The translations under genes and the position numbers were made by a program. Shown here piece by piece: positions 9,344 to 18,719 of a DNA stretch of 64,000 bases. Numbering within the stretch: position 1 is the stretch's first letter; each line of letters begins with the position of its first letter. The stretch covers positions 1 through 64,000 of the forward strand of contig NZ_VZPJ01000004.1 of assembly GCF_008801605.1 (NCBI RefSeq), in the 5' to 3' direction. Under the pieces are notes generated by a model. That model did no database searches. It was not told the origin of the DNA and saw only the letters and a program-made list of their open reading frames with translations. This DNA is from Pseudomonas brassicacearum subsp. brassicacearum. Lineage in GTDB: Bacteria; Pseudomonadota; Gammaproteobacteria; Pseudomonadales; Pseudomonadaceae.

Positions 9344-10270
9344 TTACCTCGCGTTGCTGGCACCCACCGGGGATTCCGGCTGGAGCTTCAGGTAGAAGTA
9401 GAACAACACCAGGGTGATCGCCACCAACAAGGCGGCGCCGGCGCTGGCCAGGCCCCAATTGAGGAACGACTGCACCTGCTGGATGATGAATTCAGGCAAC
9501 ATCATGTTCTGCGCGCCGCCCAGCAGTGCCGGGGTCACGTAGTAACCGAGGGACATCACGAACACCATCAGCCCACCGGAGAACAGCCCCGGCCGGCACA
9601 GCGGCAGGAATACCCGGAAGAAGTTGGTCCAGGGGCTGGCGCCGCAAATCGAACCGGCCTGCAGGATCATCGGGTCGATGGCCTGCATGGTCGCCTGCAA
9701 CGGCAGGACGATGAACGGGATCATGATGTAGCTCATGCCGATCACCACGCCGGTGAGGTTGTGCACCATCTCCAGCGGCTGGTCGATGATGCCCAGCGCC
9801 ATCAACGCCTTGTTCACCACCCCGGAGGCTTGCAGCAGCACCAGCCAGGAGTAGGTGCGGGCCAGCAGGCTGGTCCACATCGACAGCAGCACGATGTTCA
9901 GCATCCAGCGCCCCCAGCCACGGGGCACCAGGGTGATGGCCCAGGCCAGGGGGAAACCCAGCAGCAGGCTGAACAACGTCACCAGCCCGGCCACCGAAAA
10001 GGTGTTGAACAACACCCGGGCGTAGGCTGAGTTGGCGAACAGTTGCTCGTAGTTGCCCAACCCAGGCACCGGCTCCAACACGCCGCGCAGCAGCAGGCCG
10101 ATCAGCGGCGCCAGGAAGAACAGGCCGAGGAACAGCAAGGCGGGGAGCAGGTTGCCGGCCCCGCGCCAGCGCTGCATCAGCGACGGCGCTTGTGGCGCAA
10201 CGGCCTTGGTGGTTACCACACCGGCAGCGCCAGCGGCGCCTCCGGTGTGTCGGGTTGCCGTTGCCGACAT
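9344..10270 (-). CDS. ABC transporter permease, PotB-like
   Basis: Inner-membrane permease of 308 residues. A cytoplasmic N-terminus rich in Ala, Thr and Gly (about 40 residues) is followed by six helices; the EAA-type loop reads MILQAGSICGASPWTNFFRVFLPLCRPG. The start at 10270 lies 2 bases after the TAA of the binding-protein gene; upstream in-frame ATGs at 10288 and 10297 would overlap that gene. Confidence 0.92.
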   Translation of the reverse strand: MSATATRHTGGAAGAAGVVTTKAVAPQAPSLMQRWRGAGNLLPALLFLGLFFLAPLIGLLLRGVLEPVPGLGNYEQLFANSAYARVLFNTFSVAGLVTLFSLLLGFPLAWAITLVPRGWGRWMLNIVLLSMWTSLLARTYSWLVLLQASGVVNKALMALGIIDQPLEMVHNLTGVVIGMSYIMIPFIVLPLQATMQAIDPMILQAGSICGASPWTNFFRVFLPLCRPGLFSGGLMVFVMSLGYYVTPALLGGAQNMMLPEFIIQQVQSFLNWGLASAGAALLVAITLVLFYFYLKLQPESPVGASNAR

Positions 10271-10272
10271 TT

Positions 10273-11298
10273 TTATTTGACCAGCCATTCGTTCCACCGT
10301 GTCGCGATGTCCTGACCGTGCTTGGCCCAGTACGCGAAATCAAGCGTGATCTGATCCTTGGCGTAGGCGGTCGGCAGGTTGGGGGCGAGCACCGAATCCA
10401 GGCGTGCGACGCTGTCGACGTTGACCGGGGCATAGGCGGTCAGGTTGGAAAAGTCGGCCTGGCCTTTGGCGCTGCTGGCGTTGGCCAGGAATTTCATGGC
10501 TGCGGCCTTGTTTTTCGAACCCTTTGGAATGACCAGGATGTCGGCCATGACCAGGTTCTGCTTCCAGCTTACGCCGACGGGTGCGCCGTCCTGTTGCAAG
10601 GCATAGATGCGACCGTTCCAGAACTGCCCGATGCTGGCCTCGCCGGAAGCGAGCAACTGCTGGGACTGGGCGCCGCCGCCCCACCAGACGATGTCTTTCT
10701 TGATGGTGTCGAGTTTCTTGAAAGCGCGGTCCAGGTCCAGCGGATAGAGCTTGTCTGCCGCGACGCCGTCAGCCAACAGGGCCAGCTCAAGCACACCGGG
10801 GCTAGGCCATTTGTACAGGGCGCGTTTGCCGGGGTAGGTCTTGGTATCGAACAGTGCGGTCCAGTCCTGGGGCTTGCCGGAACCGAGCTTGCCTTCGTTG
10901 TAGCCGAGGACGAACGAGAAGTAGAACGAGCCGACGCCGTGGTCGGAGACGAAGCGCGGGTCGATCTTGTCGCGCTGGATGACCGAAAAGTCCAGGGGTT
11001 CGAGCAGGCCTTCGGCGGCGGCGCGCAGGGCGAAGTCTGCTTCGACGTCGACCACGTCCCACTGCACGTTGCCGCTTTCGACCATGGCCTTGAGCTTGCC
11101 ATAGTCGGTGGGGCCATCCTGGACCACGGTGATGCCGCTGGCCTTGCTGAACGGGTCGGCCCAGGCCTGCTTCTGCGCGTCCTGGGTGCTGCCGCCCCAA
11201 CTGACGAAGTTGACGCTTTCAGCGGCCATCGTCGCCTGGCTGGTGACACTCAGCAGGCCGGCAAAAAGAATTGCGGCTGCACTTTTCTTCAACACCAT
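10273..11298 (-). CDS. ABC transporter substrate-binding protein, polyamine type
   Basis: Periplasmic binding protein of 341 residues, first gene of the importer operon. The start at 11298 (MVLKKSAAAILF) gives a normal signal peptide ending SQATMA-AES, with GAGGG upstream; an in-frame ATG at 11367 would add a non-signal extension. The mature protein has the PotD/PotF-like opening VNFVSWGG and further family text (WDVVDVEAD, YPLDLDRAFKKLD, ASIGQFWNGRIYAL). Binding-protein families of this type take polyamines, iron, thiamine or opines, so the ligand is not fixed by homology. A GntR-type palindrome lies about 165 bases upstream. Confidence 0.92.
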   Translation of the reverse strand: MVLKKSAAAILFAGLLSVTSQATMAAESVNFVSWGGSTQDAQKQAWADPFSKASGITVVQDGPTDYGKLKAMVESGNVQWDVVDVEADFALRAAAEGLLEPLDFSVIQRDKIDPRFVSDHGVGSFYFSFVLGYNEGKLGSGKPQDWTALFDTKTYPGKRALYKWPSPGVLELALLADGVAADKLYPLDLDRAFKKLDTIKKDIVWWGGGAQSQQLLASGEASIGQFWNGRIYALQQDGAPVGVSWKQNLVMADILVIPKGSKNKAAAMKFLANASSAKGQADFSNLTAYAPVNVDSVARLDSVLAPNLPTAYAKDQITLDFAYWAKHGQDIATRWNEWLVK

Positions 11299-11448
11299 TT
11301 TCACGCCCTCATTGTTGTGTTTTTGAGCGGGCTTTTGTCGCCCGCCTATCGGGAGCAGTAGGTCCATCTGGCCTTAAAGGCGACCGTGCCAAGGGCTCTT
11401 GTTTGTACTTTCCCTTTCGGGGGCACTTGGCTGAAGTGTTCGGTCTAT

Positions 11449-11472
11449 GGAATATCATATTATGGTATTCCA
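11449..11472. promoter_or_regulatory. GntR-type operator, site 1
   Basis: GGAATATCATATTATGGTATTCCA is a near-perfect inverted repeat and contains TGGTATTCCA, one base different from the TGGTATACCA found at 12817 and 18557. It lies upstream of the importer/monooxygenase operon. The T-G-G-T..A-C-C-A layout fits the FCD (FadR/VanR) subfamily of GntR regulators, and a GntR gene of that subfamily is at 13720-14472. Confidence 0.65.
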
Positions 11473-11548
11473 AACTTTCTGCAAGCATTTTGCCGTACCG
11501 GCTATCTGTCTGGGGCGAACTTTTCCCTGTTATTCCTGGGGCGAACTC

Positions 11549-11638
11549 TGTGGGAGCGAGCTTGCTCGCGATAGCGGTGTGTCAGTCAACATTTAGGTTG
11601 GCAGGTCCATTGCTATCGCGAGCAAGCTCGCTCCCACA
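11549..11638. repeat. REP inverted pair
   Basis: Facing REP copies between the ribB-like gene (stop at 11663) and the importer operon. With the operator, this accounts for most of the 360-base gap 11299-11662. Confidence 0.85.
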
Positions 11639-11662
11639 GGGGATTTGGGTGTTGCCTAGGGT

Positions 11663-12772
11663 TTATCCGGTGAAGGGAATGCTCTCCACTACCTCCAAGT
11701 CATACCCCGTCAACCCCGCGTACTTGAGCGGTGGTCCCAGGTGGCGCAATTTGCCCACCCCCAGGTCCTGCAGAATCTGCGCCCCGGTGCCCACTTCAGA
11801 ATAGATGCGCGATTGCGACCGGCTGAACTGTCGTGGTGGCTGGGTCAGTTGCGGCACGCGCTCGAGTAGCGCCTGGGAGGATTCGTGGTTGGCCAGCACG
11901 ACCACCACGCCGCGACCTTCTTCGGCCACCCGCTGCAGGGCCGCCCACAGCGTCCAATTGGAAGGGCCGTTGTATTCGGCCCCGACCAGGTCCCGCAGCG
12001 GGTCGATCACATGTACGCGCACCAGCGTCGGCTCATCCCGGCGAATCTCACCCATCACCATCGCCATGTGCACGCCACCTTCGATGCGGTCTTCGAAGGT
12101 GAACAGGCGGAAAGTGCCATGCACTGTAGGCAGTTCCCGTTCACCAATGCGCACCACGGTGTGCTCGGTGCTCAAGCGGTAGTGGATCAGGTCGGCGATG
12201 GTACCGATCTTGATCCCGTGCTTGCGGGCGAAAATCTCCAGGTCCGGCCGACGGGCCATGGTGCCGTCATCGTTCATCACTTCGACGATCACCGACGCTG
12301 GTGTGAAACCTGCCAGGCGCGCCAGATCGCAACCGGCCTCGGTGTGTCCGGCGCGGGTCAGCACACCGCCTTCCTTGGCTCGCAGCGGGAAGATATGCCC
12401 CGGCTGCACGATGTCGCTGGGCCCCGCATCGGCGGCCACGGCGGCGGCGACAGTGCGCGCCCGGTCGGCGGCGCAAATACCGGTGGTCACGCCGGCGGCG
12501 GCCTCGATGGACACGGTGAACGCAGTGCTGAACACGCTGCCGTTACTCGGCACCATTTGCTCAAGGCCCAAGCGCTGACAGTGTTCGTCGGTCAGGGTCA
12601 GGCAAATCAATCCGCGCGCTTCGCGGGCCATGAAGCTGATGGCCTGGGCATTGCAACAGTCGGCGGCCAGCAACAGGTCGCCTTCGTTTTCCCGATCTTC
12701 GTCATCCACCAGCAACACCATCTTGCCCAGGCGGTAGTCTTCGATGATTTCCTGAATGCTGTTAAAGGCCAT
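11663..12772 (-). CDS. ribB: 3,4-dihydroxy-2-butanone-4-phosphate synthase with degenerate GTP cyclohydrolase II domain (RibBX type)
   Basis: Makes the four-carbon unit of riboflavin from ribulose 5-phosphate. Residues 1-200 hold an intact RibB domain ([10 protein letters not shown] near 24-33; [16 protein letters not shown] near 145-160). The C-terminal half is RibA-like but lacks the Cys-rich zinc motif of active cyclohydrolase II: where active enzymes have a GDxxxS..C.C pattern, this has [18 protein letters not shown]. It should therefore not be bifunctional. It sits apart from a normal rib operon and has a GntR-type operator in its 80-base upstream gap. I infer a dedicated extra copy that raises flavin supply for the two flavin reductases and the monooxygenase here. 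Confidence 0.88.
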   Translation of the reverse strand: MAFNSIQEIIEDYRLGKMVLLVDDEDRENEGDLLLAADCCNAQAISFMAREARGLICLTLTDEHCQRLGLEQMVPSNGSVFSTAFTVSIEAAAGVTTGICAADRARTVAAAVAADAGPSDIVQPGHIFPLRAKEGGVLTRAGHTEAGCDLARLAGFTPASVIVEVMNDDGTMARRPDLEIFARKHGIKIGTIADLIHYRLSTEHTVVRIGERELPTVHGTFRLFTFEDRIEGGVHMAMVMGEIRRDEPTLVRVHVIDPLRDLVGAEYNGPSNWTLWAALQRVAEEGRGVVVVLANHESSQALLERVPQLTQPPRQFSRSQSRIYSEVGTGAQILQDLGVGKLRHLGPPLKYAGLTGYDLEVVESIPFTG

Positions 12773-12816
12773 GGCGGGCTCTCTTTGTTTTGATGGGGCT
12801 TGCTGGAATGTTGTTG

Positions 12817-12826
12817 TGGTATACCA
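12817..12826. promoter_or_regulatory. GntR-type operator, site 2
   Basis: Perfect palindrome TGGTATACCA followed by TAATAC, in the 81-base gap between the divergent ribB-like and DUF1330 genes. The same 16 bases recur at 18557-18572, so one regulator probably controls both places. Confidence 0.7.
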
Positions 12827-12853
12827 TAATACAAAACAAACCAAGAGGTCACT

Positions 12854-13147
12854 ATGAAGGCGTACTGGATTGCTCATGTGGATGTCACCGACCCCGATCA
12901 ATACAGCCAATACACCCAACGGGCGCCGGCGGCGTTTGCCTTGTACGGCGGTCGGATGTTGGCCCGGGGCGGGCGTAGCGAAGCGATGGAGGGCAGGGCC
13001 ACGCCGCAGCGCAGCGTGGTGATCGAATTCGACTCCTACGAACAGGCGCTGGCCTGCTATCACTCGGCGCAGTATCAGGAAGCCAAGCGCCATCGCGAAG
13101 GCGTGGCGCGGGCCGAGGTGATCATTGTCGAGGGTGTGGCGCCCTGA
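12854..13147 (+). CDS. DUF1330 family protein
   Basis: Small cytoplasmic protein of 97 residues of the DUF1330 family (dimeric alpha-beta barrel fold, biochemical role mostly unknown). Matching features are YWIAHVDVTDPDQYSQY at the start, the GGR.LARGG turn in the middle and VVIEFDSYEQALACYHS. AAGAGG precedes the ATG. It is the only plus-strand gene in the island and is divergent from the ribB-like gene over a shared operator, so it is likely induced with the pathway. Confidence 0.88.
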   Translation: MKAYWIAHVDVTDPDQYSQYTQRAPAAFALYGGRMLARGGRSEAMEGRATPQRSVVIEFDSYEQALACYHSAQYQEAKRHREGVARAEVIIVEGVAP

Positions 13148-13153
13148 GATACG

Positions 13154-14472
<1,319 letters not shown>

Positions 14473-14532
14473 GGGGTCCGCTCTGTAATATGGCTGTCCA
14501 TGCCAAACGGGCAACATCCGTGCACGTTCAGA

Positions 14533-14937
14533 TCAAACAGCCGAGGGTTGACTGGAGGCCTCGGCATCGGCTTCGGCGAAGGCTTCACGGGCAAGCCGGA
14601 AACTGTCCACGGCAGCGGGGACGCCGCAATAGATACCGACCTGAAGCAGAATTTCGCGTATTTGCTCACGACTCAGGCCGTTACGCAAGGCGCCGCGCAC
14701 ATGCAGCTTGAGTTCGTGCGGGCGATTGAGCGCCGAGATCATGGCCAGGTTGATCATGCTGCGCTCCTTGAGCGATAAACCCTCGCGACCCCAGACATGG
14801 CCCCAGCAATATTCGGTGACCATTTCCTGCAACGGCCGGGTGAAATCGTCGGCGTTCTCGATGGAGCGGTTGACGTAGTCCTGGCCCAGCACCTGGGTGC
14901 GGATCTTCAGGCCTTGTTCGTACTTGTCGTTGCTCAT
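14533..14937 (-). CDS. carboxymuconolactone decarboxylase family protein
   Basis: CMD-family protein of 134 residues, all helical. Family features are LKERSMINLAMISALNRP, ELKLHVRGALRNGLSREQIREIL and YCGVPAAVDSFR. It has no CxxC motif, so it is of the gamma-carboxymuconolactone decarboxylase type rather than the AhpD peroxidase type. CAGGGAG precedes the ATG. In the island it may act on a ring-opened or lactone intermediate, but that is inference from context only. Confidence 0.9.
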   Translation of the reverse strand: MSNDKYEQGLKIRTQVLGQDYVNRSIENADDFTRPLQEMVTEYCWGHVWGREGLSLKERSMINLAMISALNRPHELKLHVRGALRNGLSREQIREILLQVGIYCGVPAAVDSFRLAREAFAEADAEASSQPSAV

Positions 14938-14964
14938 GCGGACTCCCTGAAGAAGTGATGAACC

Positions 14965-15053
14965 TGTGGGAGCGAGCTTGCTCGCGATAGCGGTGGGTCA
15001 GTCACAGTAATGTTGGATGTGCTGCCGTCATCGCGAGCAAGCTCGCTCCCACA
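14965..15053. repeat. REP inverted pair
   Basis: Facing REP copies inserted between the second flavin reductase and the CMD-family gene, inside what is otherwise one operon. The hairpin may lower expression of the distal genes (CMD, GntR, Nudix). Confidence 0.85.
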
Positions 15054-15070
15054 GGGGATGTGTATGGTCA

Positions 15071-15556
15071 TCAGGCCAGCGCAGGCAGCGGGCCCAGCTT
15101 GCCTTTGTGGTAGATCATCGGTGTTACCGGCTGTTCAGGCAGGATCAGGTTCTTCACCGCGCCGACGATGATCGCGTGGTCGCCGCCATCGTATTCGCGC
15201 CACAGCTCGCATTCGATGATCGCCGTGGCTTTGCTCAGCAATGGATTGCCCAGGTCGCTCAGGTGCCAATCGATGCCCTTGGCCTTGTCCTTGCCTTTAC
15301 CGGCAAAGGCATAGGCTTCGGCGGTCTGGTCGGCGGACAGCAAGTGGATTGCGAACTGCTTGCTGTCGCGCAGCACCGGGTAGGTGTCAGAGGCGTAGTT
15401 GGGGCAGAACAGCACCAGCGCCGGGTCGATCGACAGCGCGCTGAAGGCGCTGGCGGTGATGCCGACGATATTGCCGTCCGGGTCCAGGGTGGTGACCACC
15501 GTGACGCCGGACGGGAAGGAGCTCATGACTTCTTTGTAGATACCGGGTTCGATCAT
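15071..15556 (-). CDS. flavin reductase (RutF/HpaC-like), copy 2
   Basis: NAD(P)H:FMN reductase of 161 residues, collinear with the copy at 6829-7314 and the same at most positions (for example FPSGVTVVTT, GITASAFSALS, FAIHLLSADQ, GGDHAIIVGAVKNLI). Only one LLM monooxygenase is present, so this copy either backs up the first or serves another flavoprotein elsewhere. It lies 12 bases after the aldehyde dehydrogenase gene. Confidence 0.92.
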   Translation of the reverse strand: MIEPGIYKEVMSSFPSGVTVVTTLDPDGNIVGITASAFSALSIDPALVLFCPNYASDTYPVLRDSKQFAIHLLSADQTAEAYAFAGKGKDKAKGIDWHLSDLGNPLLSKATAIIECELWREYDGGDHAIIVGAVKNLILPEQPVTPMIYHKGKLGPLPALA

Positions 15557-15568
15557 TTCTCAGGACTC

Positions 15569-17050
15569 CTAGCGCATCACGAACGGATCAGGCATAGGCG
15601 CCTGGGACAGGTTGATCCACACCGTTTTCAGTTCGGTATAGGCCAGCACCGAATCGATGCCGCTCTCGCGTCCATAGCCACTGTTCTTGAAACCACCGAT
15701 GGGCGCCATGGCCGACACTGCACGGTAGGTGTTGACCCAGATGATGCCCGAGCGCACATCCCGCGCCAGGCGATGGGCACGGCCCAGGTCGCGGGTCCAG
15801 ATGCCGGCGGCGAGTCCGAATTGCGAGTCGTTGGCGATCGCCAGGGCTTCGGCTTCGTCCTTGAAACGAATCACCGAGGCGACCGGGCCGAAGACTTCTT
15901 CCTGCATGATCTTCATCGAGTTGCGGTCGCATTCGAACAGTGTCGGCTCATAGAACCAGCCATCCCCGAGATCCTCTGGACGCTTGCCGCCAGTGCGCAG
16001 GCGCGCGCCTTCGGCGATGGCGTCGGCGACCAGGCCTTCGACCACGGCCAGTTGCTGCGCGGTGGCCATGGGGCCCATTTCGCTGGCGTCTTCCTGCGGG
16101 TTGCCGATGCGGATGCGCTGGGCCCGTTCGACCAGGCGCGAGACGAACTCATCGTAGATTTCGTCCTGCACCAGCAGGCGTGAGCCGGACACGCAGCTCT
16201 GGCCGGATGCCGCATAGATCCCGGCAATTGCCCCGTTGATCGCACTGTCCAGGTCGGCGTCGGCAAATATAATGTTTGGCGACTTGCCGCCCAGTTCCAG
16301 CGACAGCTTGGCGAAGTTCTCGGCGCTGCTGCGCACCACATGGCGAGCGGTGGCCGCGCCGCCGGTGAAGGCGATCTTGCGCACCAGCGGATGGCGGGTG
16401 AGGGCGGCGCCGGTGCTCGGGCCGTAACCGGTGACGACGTTGACCACACCCGGTGGAATGCCCGCTTCCAGGGCGAGGCGAGCCAGCTCGAGAATGGTGG
16501 CCGAAGCGTGCTCGGATGGTTTGATCACGATGGTGTTGCCGGCCGCCAGTGCCGGTGCCAATTTGATCGCCGTCAGATACAGCGGGCTGTTCCAGGGAAT
16601 GATCGCCGCGACCACGCCCATGGCTTCGTGCACGGTGTAGGCAAACAGGTCGGGCTTGTCCAGCGGCAGGGTGCCGCCTTCGAGCTTGTCGGCCAGGCCT
16701 GCGGTGTAGTGGAAGAACTCCGGCAGGTAGCCGACCTGGCCGCGGGTTTCACGGATCAGCTTGCCGTTGTCGCGGCTTTCCAACTGGGCCAATTGTTCTT
16801 TGTTCTCGGCGATCAGGTCACCAAGGCGACGTAGTAGCTTGCCGCGTGCGGTGGCGGTCAGGCCGCGCCAGGCCGGGCTGTCGAAAGCGCTCTGTGCCGC
16901 CTGGACGGCGCGCTCGACATCGGCTTCGTCGGCGTCGGGCAACTCGGCCCAGGGTTGGGCCAGGGCCGGGTTCAGACTTTCGAAGGTCTTGCCGGAGAGG
17001 GCATCGACCCATTCACCGCCGATGCACATCGAAAAACGTGCGAGTGTCAT
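15569..17050 (-). CDS. NAD(P)-dependent aldehyde dehydrogenase
   Basis: Oxidises an aldehyde to the acid; 493 residues, a full-length family member. The catalytic set is intact: Asn154 in IPWNSPL, Glu252 in LELGGKSPN and nucleophile Cys286 in GQSCVSG, with EEVFGPV and a C-terminal PIGGFKNSGYGRE stretch. The ATG overlaps the stop of the alpha/beta hydrolase gene by four bases (ATGA), showing translational coupling. In the island it probably oxidises a semialdehyde formed after oxidation and hydrolysis of the substrate. Confidence 0.95.
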   Translation of the reverse strand: MTLARFSMCIGGEWVDALSGKTFESLNPALAQPWAELPDADEADVERAVQAAQSAFDSPAWRGLTATARGKLLRRLGDLIAENKEQLAQLESRDNGKLIRETRGQVGYLPEFFHYTAGLADKLEGGTLPLDKPDLFAYTVHEAMGVVAAIIPWNSPLYLTAIKLAPALAAGNTIVIKPSEHASATILELARLALEAGIPPGVVNVVTGYGPSTGAALTRHPLVRKIAFTGGAATARHVVRSSAENFAKLSLELGGKSPNIIFADADLDSAINGAIAGIYAASGQSCVSGSRLLVQDEIYDEFVSRLVERAQRIRIGNPQEDASEMGPMATAQQLAVVEGLVADAIAEGARLRTGGKRPEDLGDGWFYEPTLFECDRNSMKIMQEEVFGPVASVIRFKDEAEALAIANDSQFGLAAGIWTRDLGRAHRLARDVRSGIIWVNTYRAVSAMAPIGGFKNSGYGRESGIDSVLAYTELKTVWINLSQAPMPDPFVMR

Positions 17051-17880
17051 GCAACGATCCCCTTTATTTGGTTTTGTCGGGCGTTTGCTGTGTCGAGAAA
17101 TTCCAGCAACAGCTGGTTGACCAGGCGCGGCGACTCTACCGGCATCATATGCCGCTGCTCGGCGAGTACGGCAACCGTGGCGCCGGGAATTCGCTCGGCC
17201 AGTTGCCGGGCCATTTCCGGTGTCGAGCCGGGGTCCAGTTCGCCAGTGGCGATCAGCGTCGGTACCTGAATATTGCCCAGGTCATCGGCGCGGTACATGT
17301 CCTGGGTGGCGAACAGTTCATAGGTGGTCAGGTAGCCCTGGGGATCATTCTGCGCCAGGGTCTGGCGCAACGCGGCAATCTGCGCCGGGTTGGCCGCCTG
17401 GTATTCACGGCTGAACCAGCGCGACAACGCAGCCTCGGCATTGGCGTCCGGCCCATGCTCGGCGGCCTGGGCCGTGCGGGCGATGACCCCGGCGCGCTGT
17501 TCGGCGCTGCGGTTGAACACACTGTTGAGCACCACCAGGCCTTGCAGGCGTTGCGGGTAATGCAAGGCAAACGCACGGGCTACCAGCCCGCCCATGGAAA
17601 AGCCGATCACCGTCGCCTGGGGCAGTTGCAAATGATCGAGCAACTCCAGCAACTGGTCGGCGTAGCCCAGCAGCGCGGTACCGCTTTGCGGACGCGGGCT
17701 GGCGCCATGGCCGAGCATGTCGTAGGCAATCACACGGTATTGCGTGGCCAGGCCAACGACCTGGCCGCCCCACATTTCTTTGTTCAGGCCCACACCATGG
17801 ATCAAGACCACGGGTTGGCCTTGGCCGGTTGCCAGGTAGCTGGTGCCGGCCGGGGTGAGTTCAGCGGTGAGCCGAATCAT
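17047..17880 (-). CDS. alpha/beta hydrolase (RutD/enol-lactonase-like)
   Basis: Hydrolase of 277 residues with a complete triad: nucleophile Ser95 in GFSMGG, acid Asp216 in GELDPGS and His244 in EQRHMMP; the oxyanion region is LIHGVG near 27. The start at 17880 has an AGGAG site; an ATG at 17895 is less likely. Relatives hydrolyse lactones, carbamates or C-C bonds (enol-lactonase PcaD, RutD aminoacrylate hydrolase). Its position beside the aldehyde dehydrogenase suggests it releases the aldehyde or its precursor from the oxidised substrate. Confidence 0.92.
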   Translation of the reverse strand: MIRLTAELTPAGTSYLATGQGQPVVLIHGVGLNKEMWGGQVVGLATQYRVIAYDMLGHGASPRPQSGTALLGYADQLLELLDHLQLPQATVIGFSMGGLVARAFALHYPQRLQGLVVLNSVFNRSAEQRAGVIARTAQAAEHGPDANAEAALSRWFSREYQAANPAQIAALRQTLAQNDPQGYLTTYELFATQDMYRADDLGNIQVPTLIATGELDPGSTPEMARQLAERIPGATVAVLAEQRHMMPVESPRLVNQLLLEFLDTANARQNQIKGIVA

Positions 17881-17925
17881 GGAGCGCTCCTGCATGCCTT
17901 TTTTATTGTGGTTACCGAGGCTGGA

Positions 17926-18516
17926 TTACTGCGCATTCTCGGCGGCCAGTTCTTCCAGGTCGATGTAGCGGTTGCCGATGCGCGGGTGCAGGCGGCCGCC
18001 ATCGGCGCAGCCCAGCACCACGACGATTTCGTCGGCGCGCGGGGCGTCTTCAATTTGCATTTCCAGGGTGATGTAGTGCGAACGCAGGCCTTCGTCGTCC
18101 TTGTGCATCATCGGGATCTGAATCGAGGTGCCAGGGCCGCCGCGCTTGTTGGTGAAGCTCAGGTAGCTCTTGGCCTTGACCGCTTCGCGGTAATGGTTGC
18201 CGAAGCGCAGGGTGTGGATCACGGCGGAGGCGTGCTCGATTTCGCCGTCGGCGCCCACCACAGCGGCCTTGCCATAAGCTTCGATCTTCTCGGCGCCGCC
18301 GATGATGCTCACCAGGCGCTCGACCATCAGCGCGCCGAGGTCGGAGCAGTTGGCGCGGATTTCCGGCTTCAGGTCTTCGACGAAACCGCGACCCAGCCAA
18401 GGGTTTTTCATTACCACCGCCAACCCGACCATGGTCACCGGTTTGTCGGTGGCCTTGCCGCCTTCGATAAAGGTTTCTTCGACATAGCTGACGATCTTGC
18501 GAATTTCGAAACTCAT
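17926..18516 (-). CDS. amino acid synthesis family protein (PF06684, DUF1185)
   Basis: First gene of the second catabolic operon; 196 residues. It resembles the PF06684 family (start MSFEIRKIVSYVEETFIEGG, conserved GRGFVEDLKPEI, LVSIIGGAEKIEAYGKAA, RFGNHYRE and RGGPGTSIQIPMMHKDD). Known structures of this family show a chorismate-mutase-like trimer fold, the same general fold class as the RidA/RutC proteins; the reaction is not established. In this cluster it could do a RutC-like or ring-opening hydrolysis step. The GntR-type operator lies about 40 bases upstream of its ATG. Confidence 0.88.
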   Translation of the reverse strand: MSFEIRKIVSYVEETFIEGGKATDKPVTMVGLAVVMKNPWLGRGFVEDLKPEIRANCSDLGALMVERLVSIIGGAEKIEAYGKAAVVGADGEIEHASAVIHTLRFGNHYREAVKAKSYLSFTNKRGGPGTSIQIPMMHKDDEGLRSHYITLEMQIEDAPRADEIVVVLGCADGGRLHPRIGNRYIDLEELAAENAQ

Positions 18517-18550
18517 GAGCTGCTCCCTGGGTGGGTGATTAGGTCTTTGC

Positions 18551-18572
18551 GTATGATGGTATACCATAATAC
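18551..18572. promoter_or_regulatory. GntR-type operator, site 3
   Basis: GTATGATGGTATACCATAATAC-like palindrome (core TGGTATACCA at 18557-18566) with near-perfect dyad symmetry over 22 bases. It is placed to control the minus-strand operon starting at 18516. A plus-strand gene starts at 18720, so that gene could also be affected. Confidence 0.7.
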
Positions 18573-18719
18573 TGAAGGCGCAAATCCCCACGGCGAGTTT
18601 GTGTTCGGGAGGCGACCGAAGGCAGCTTGCCCGCGACCCAAGGGGAATTGGTCTACGCTTGGTGCGCGGACACCCGATTGTTTTCGGATAACCCTGCAAC
18701 GTGTCCCGGGGGAGGAAGG

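Noticed and set aside
12773..12853. FMN riboswitch upstream of the ribB-like gene
   Set aside because: The gap is 81 bases, shared with a divergent gene, and lacks the conserved FMN-element helices; the palindrome fits a protein operator.
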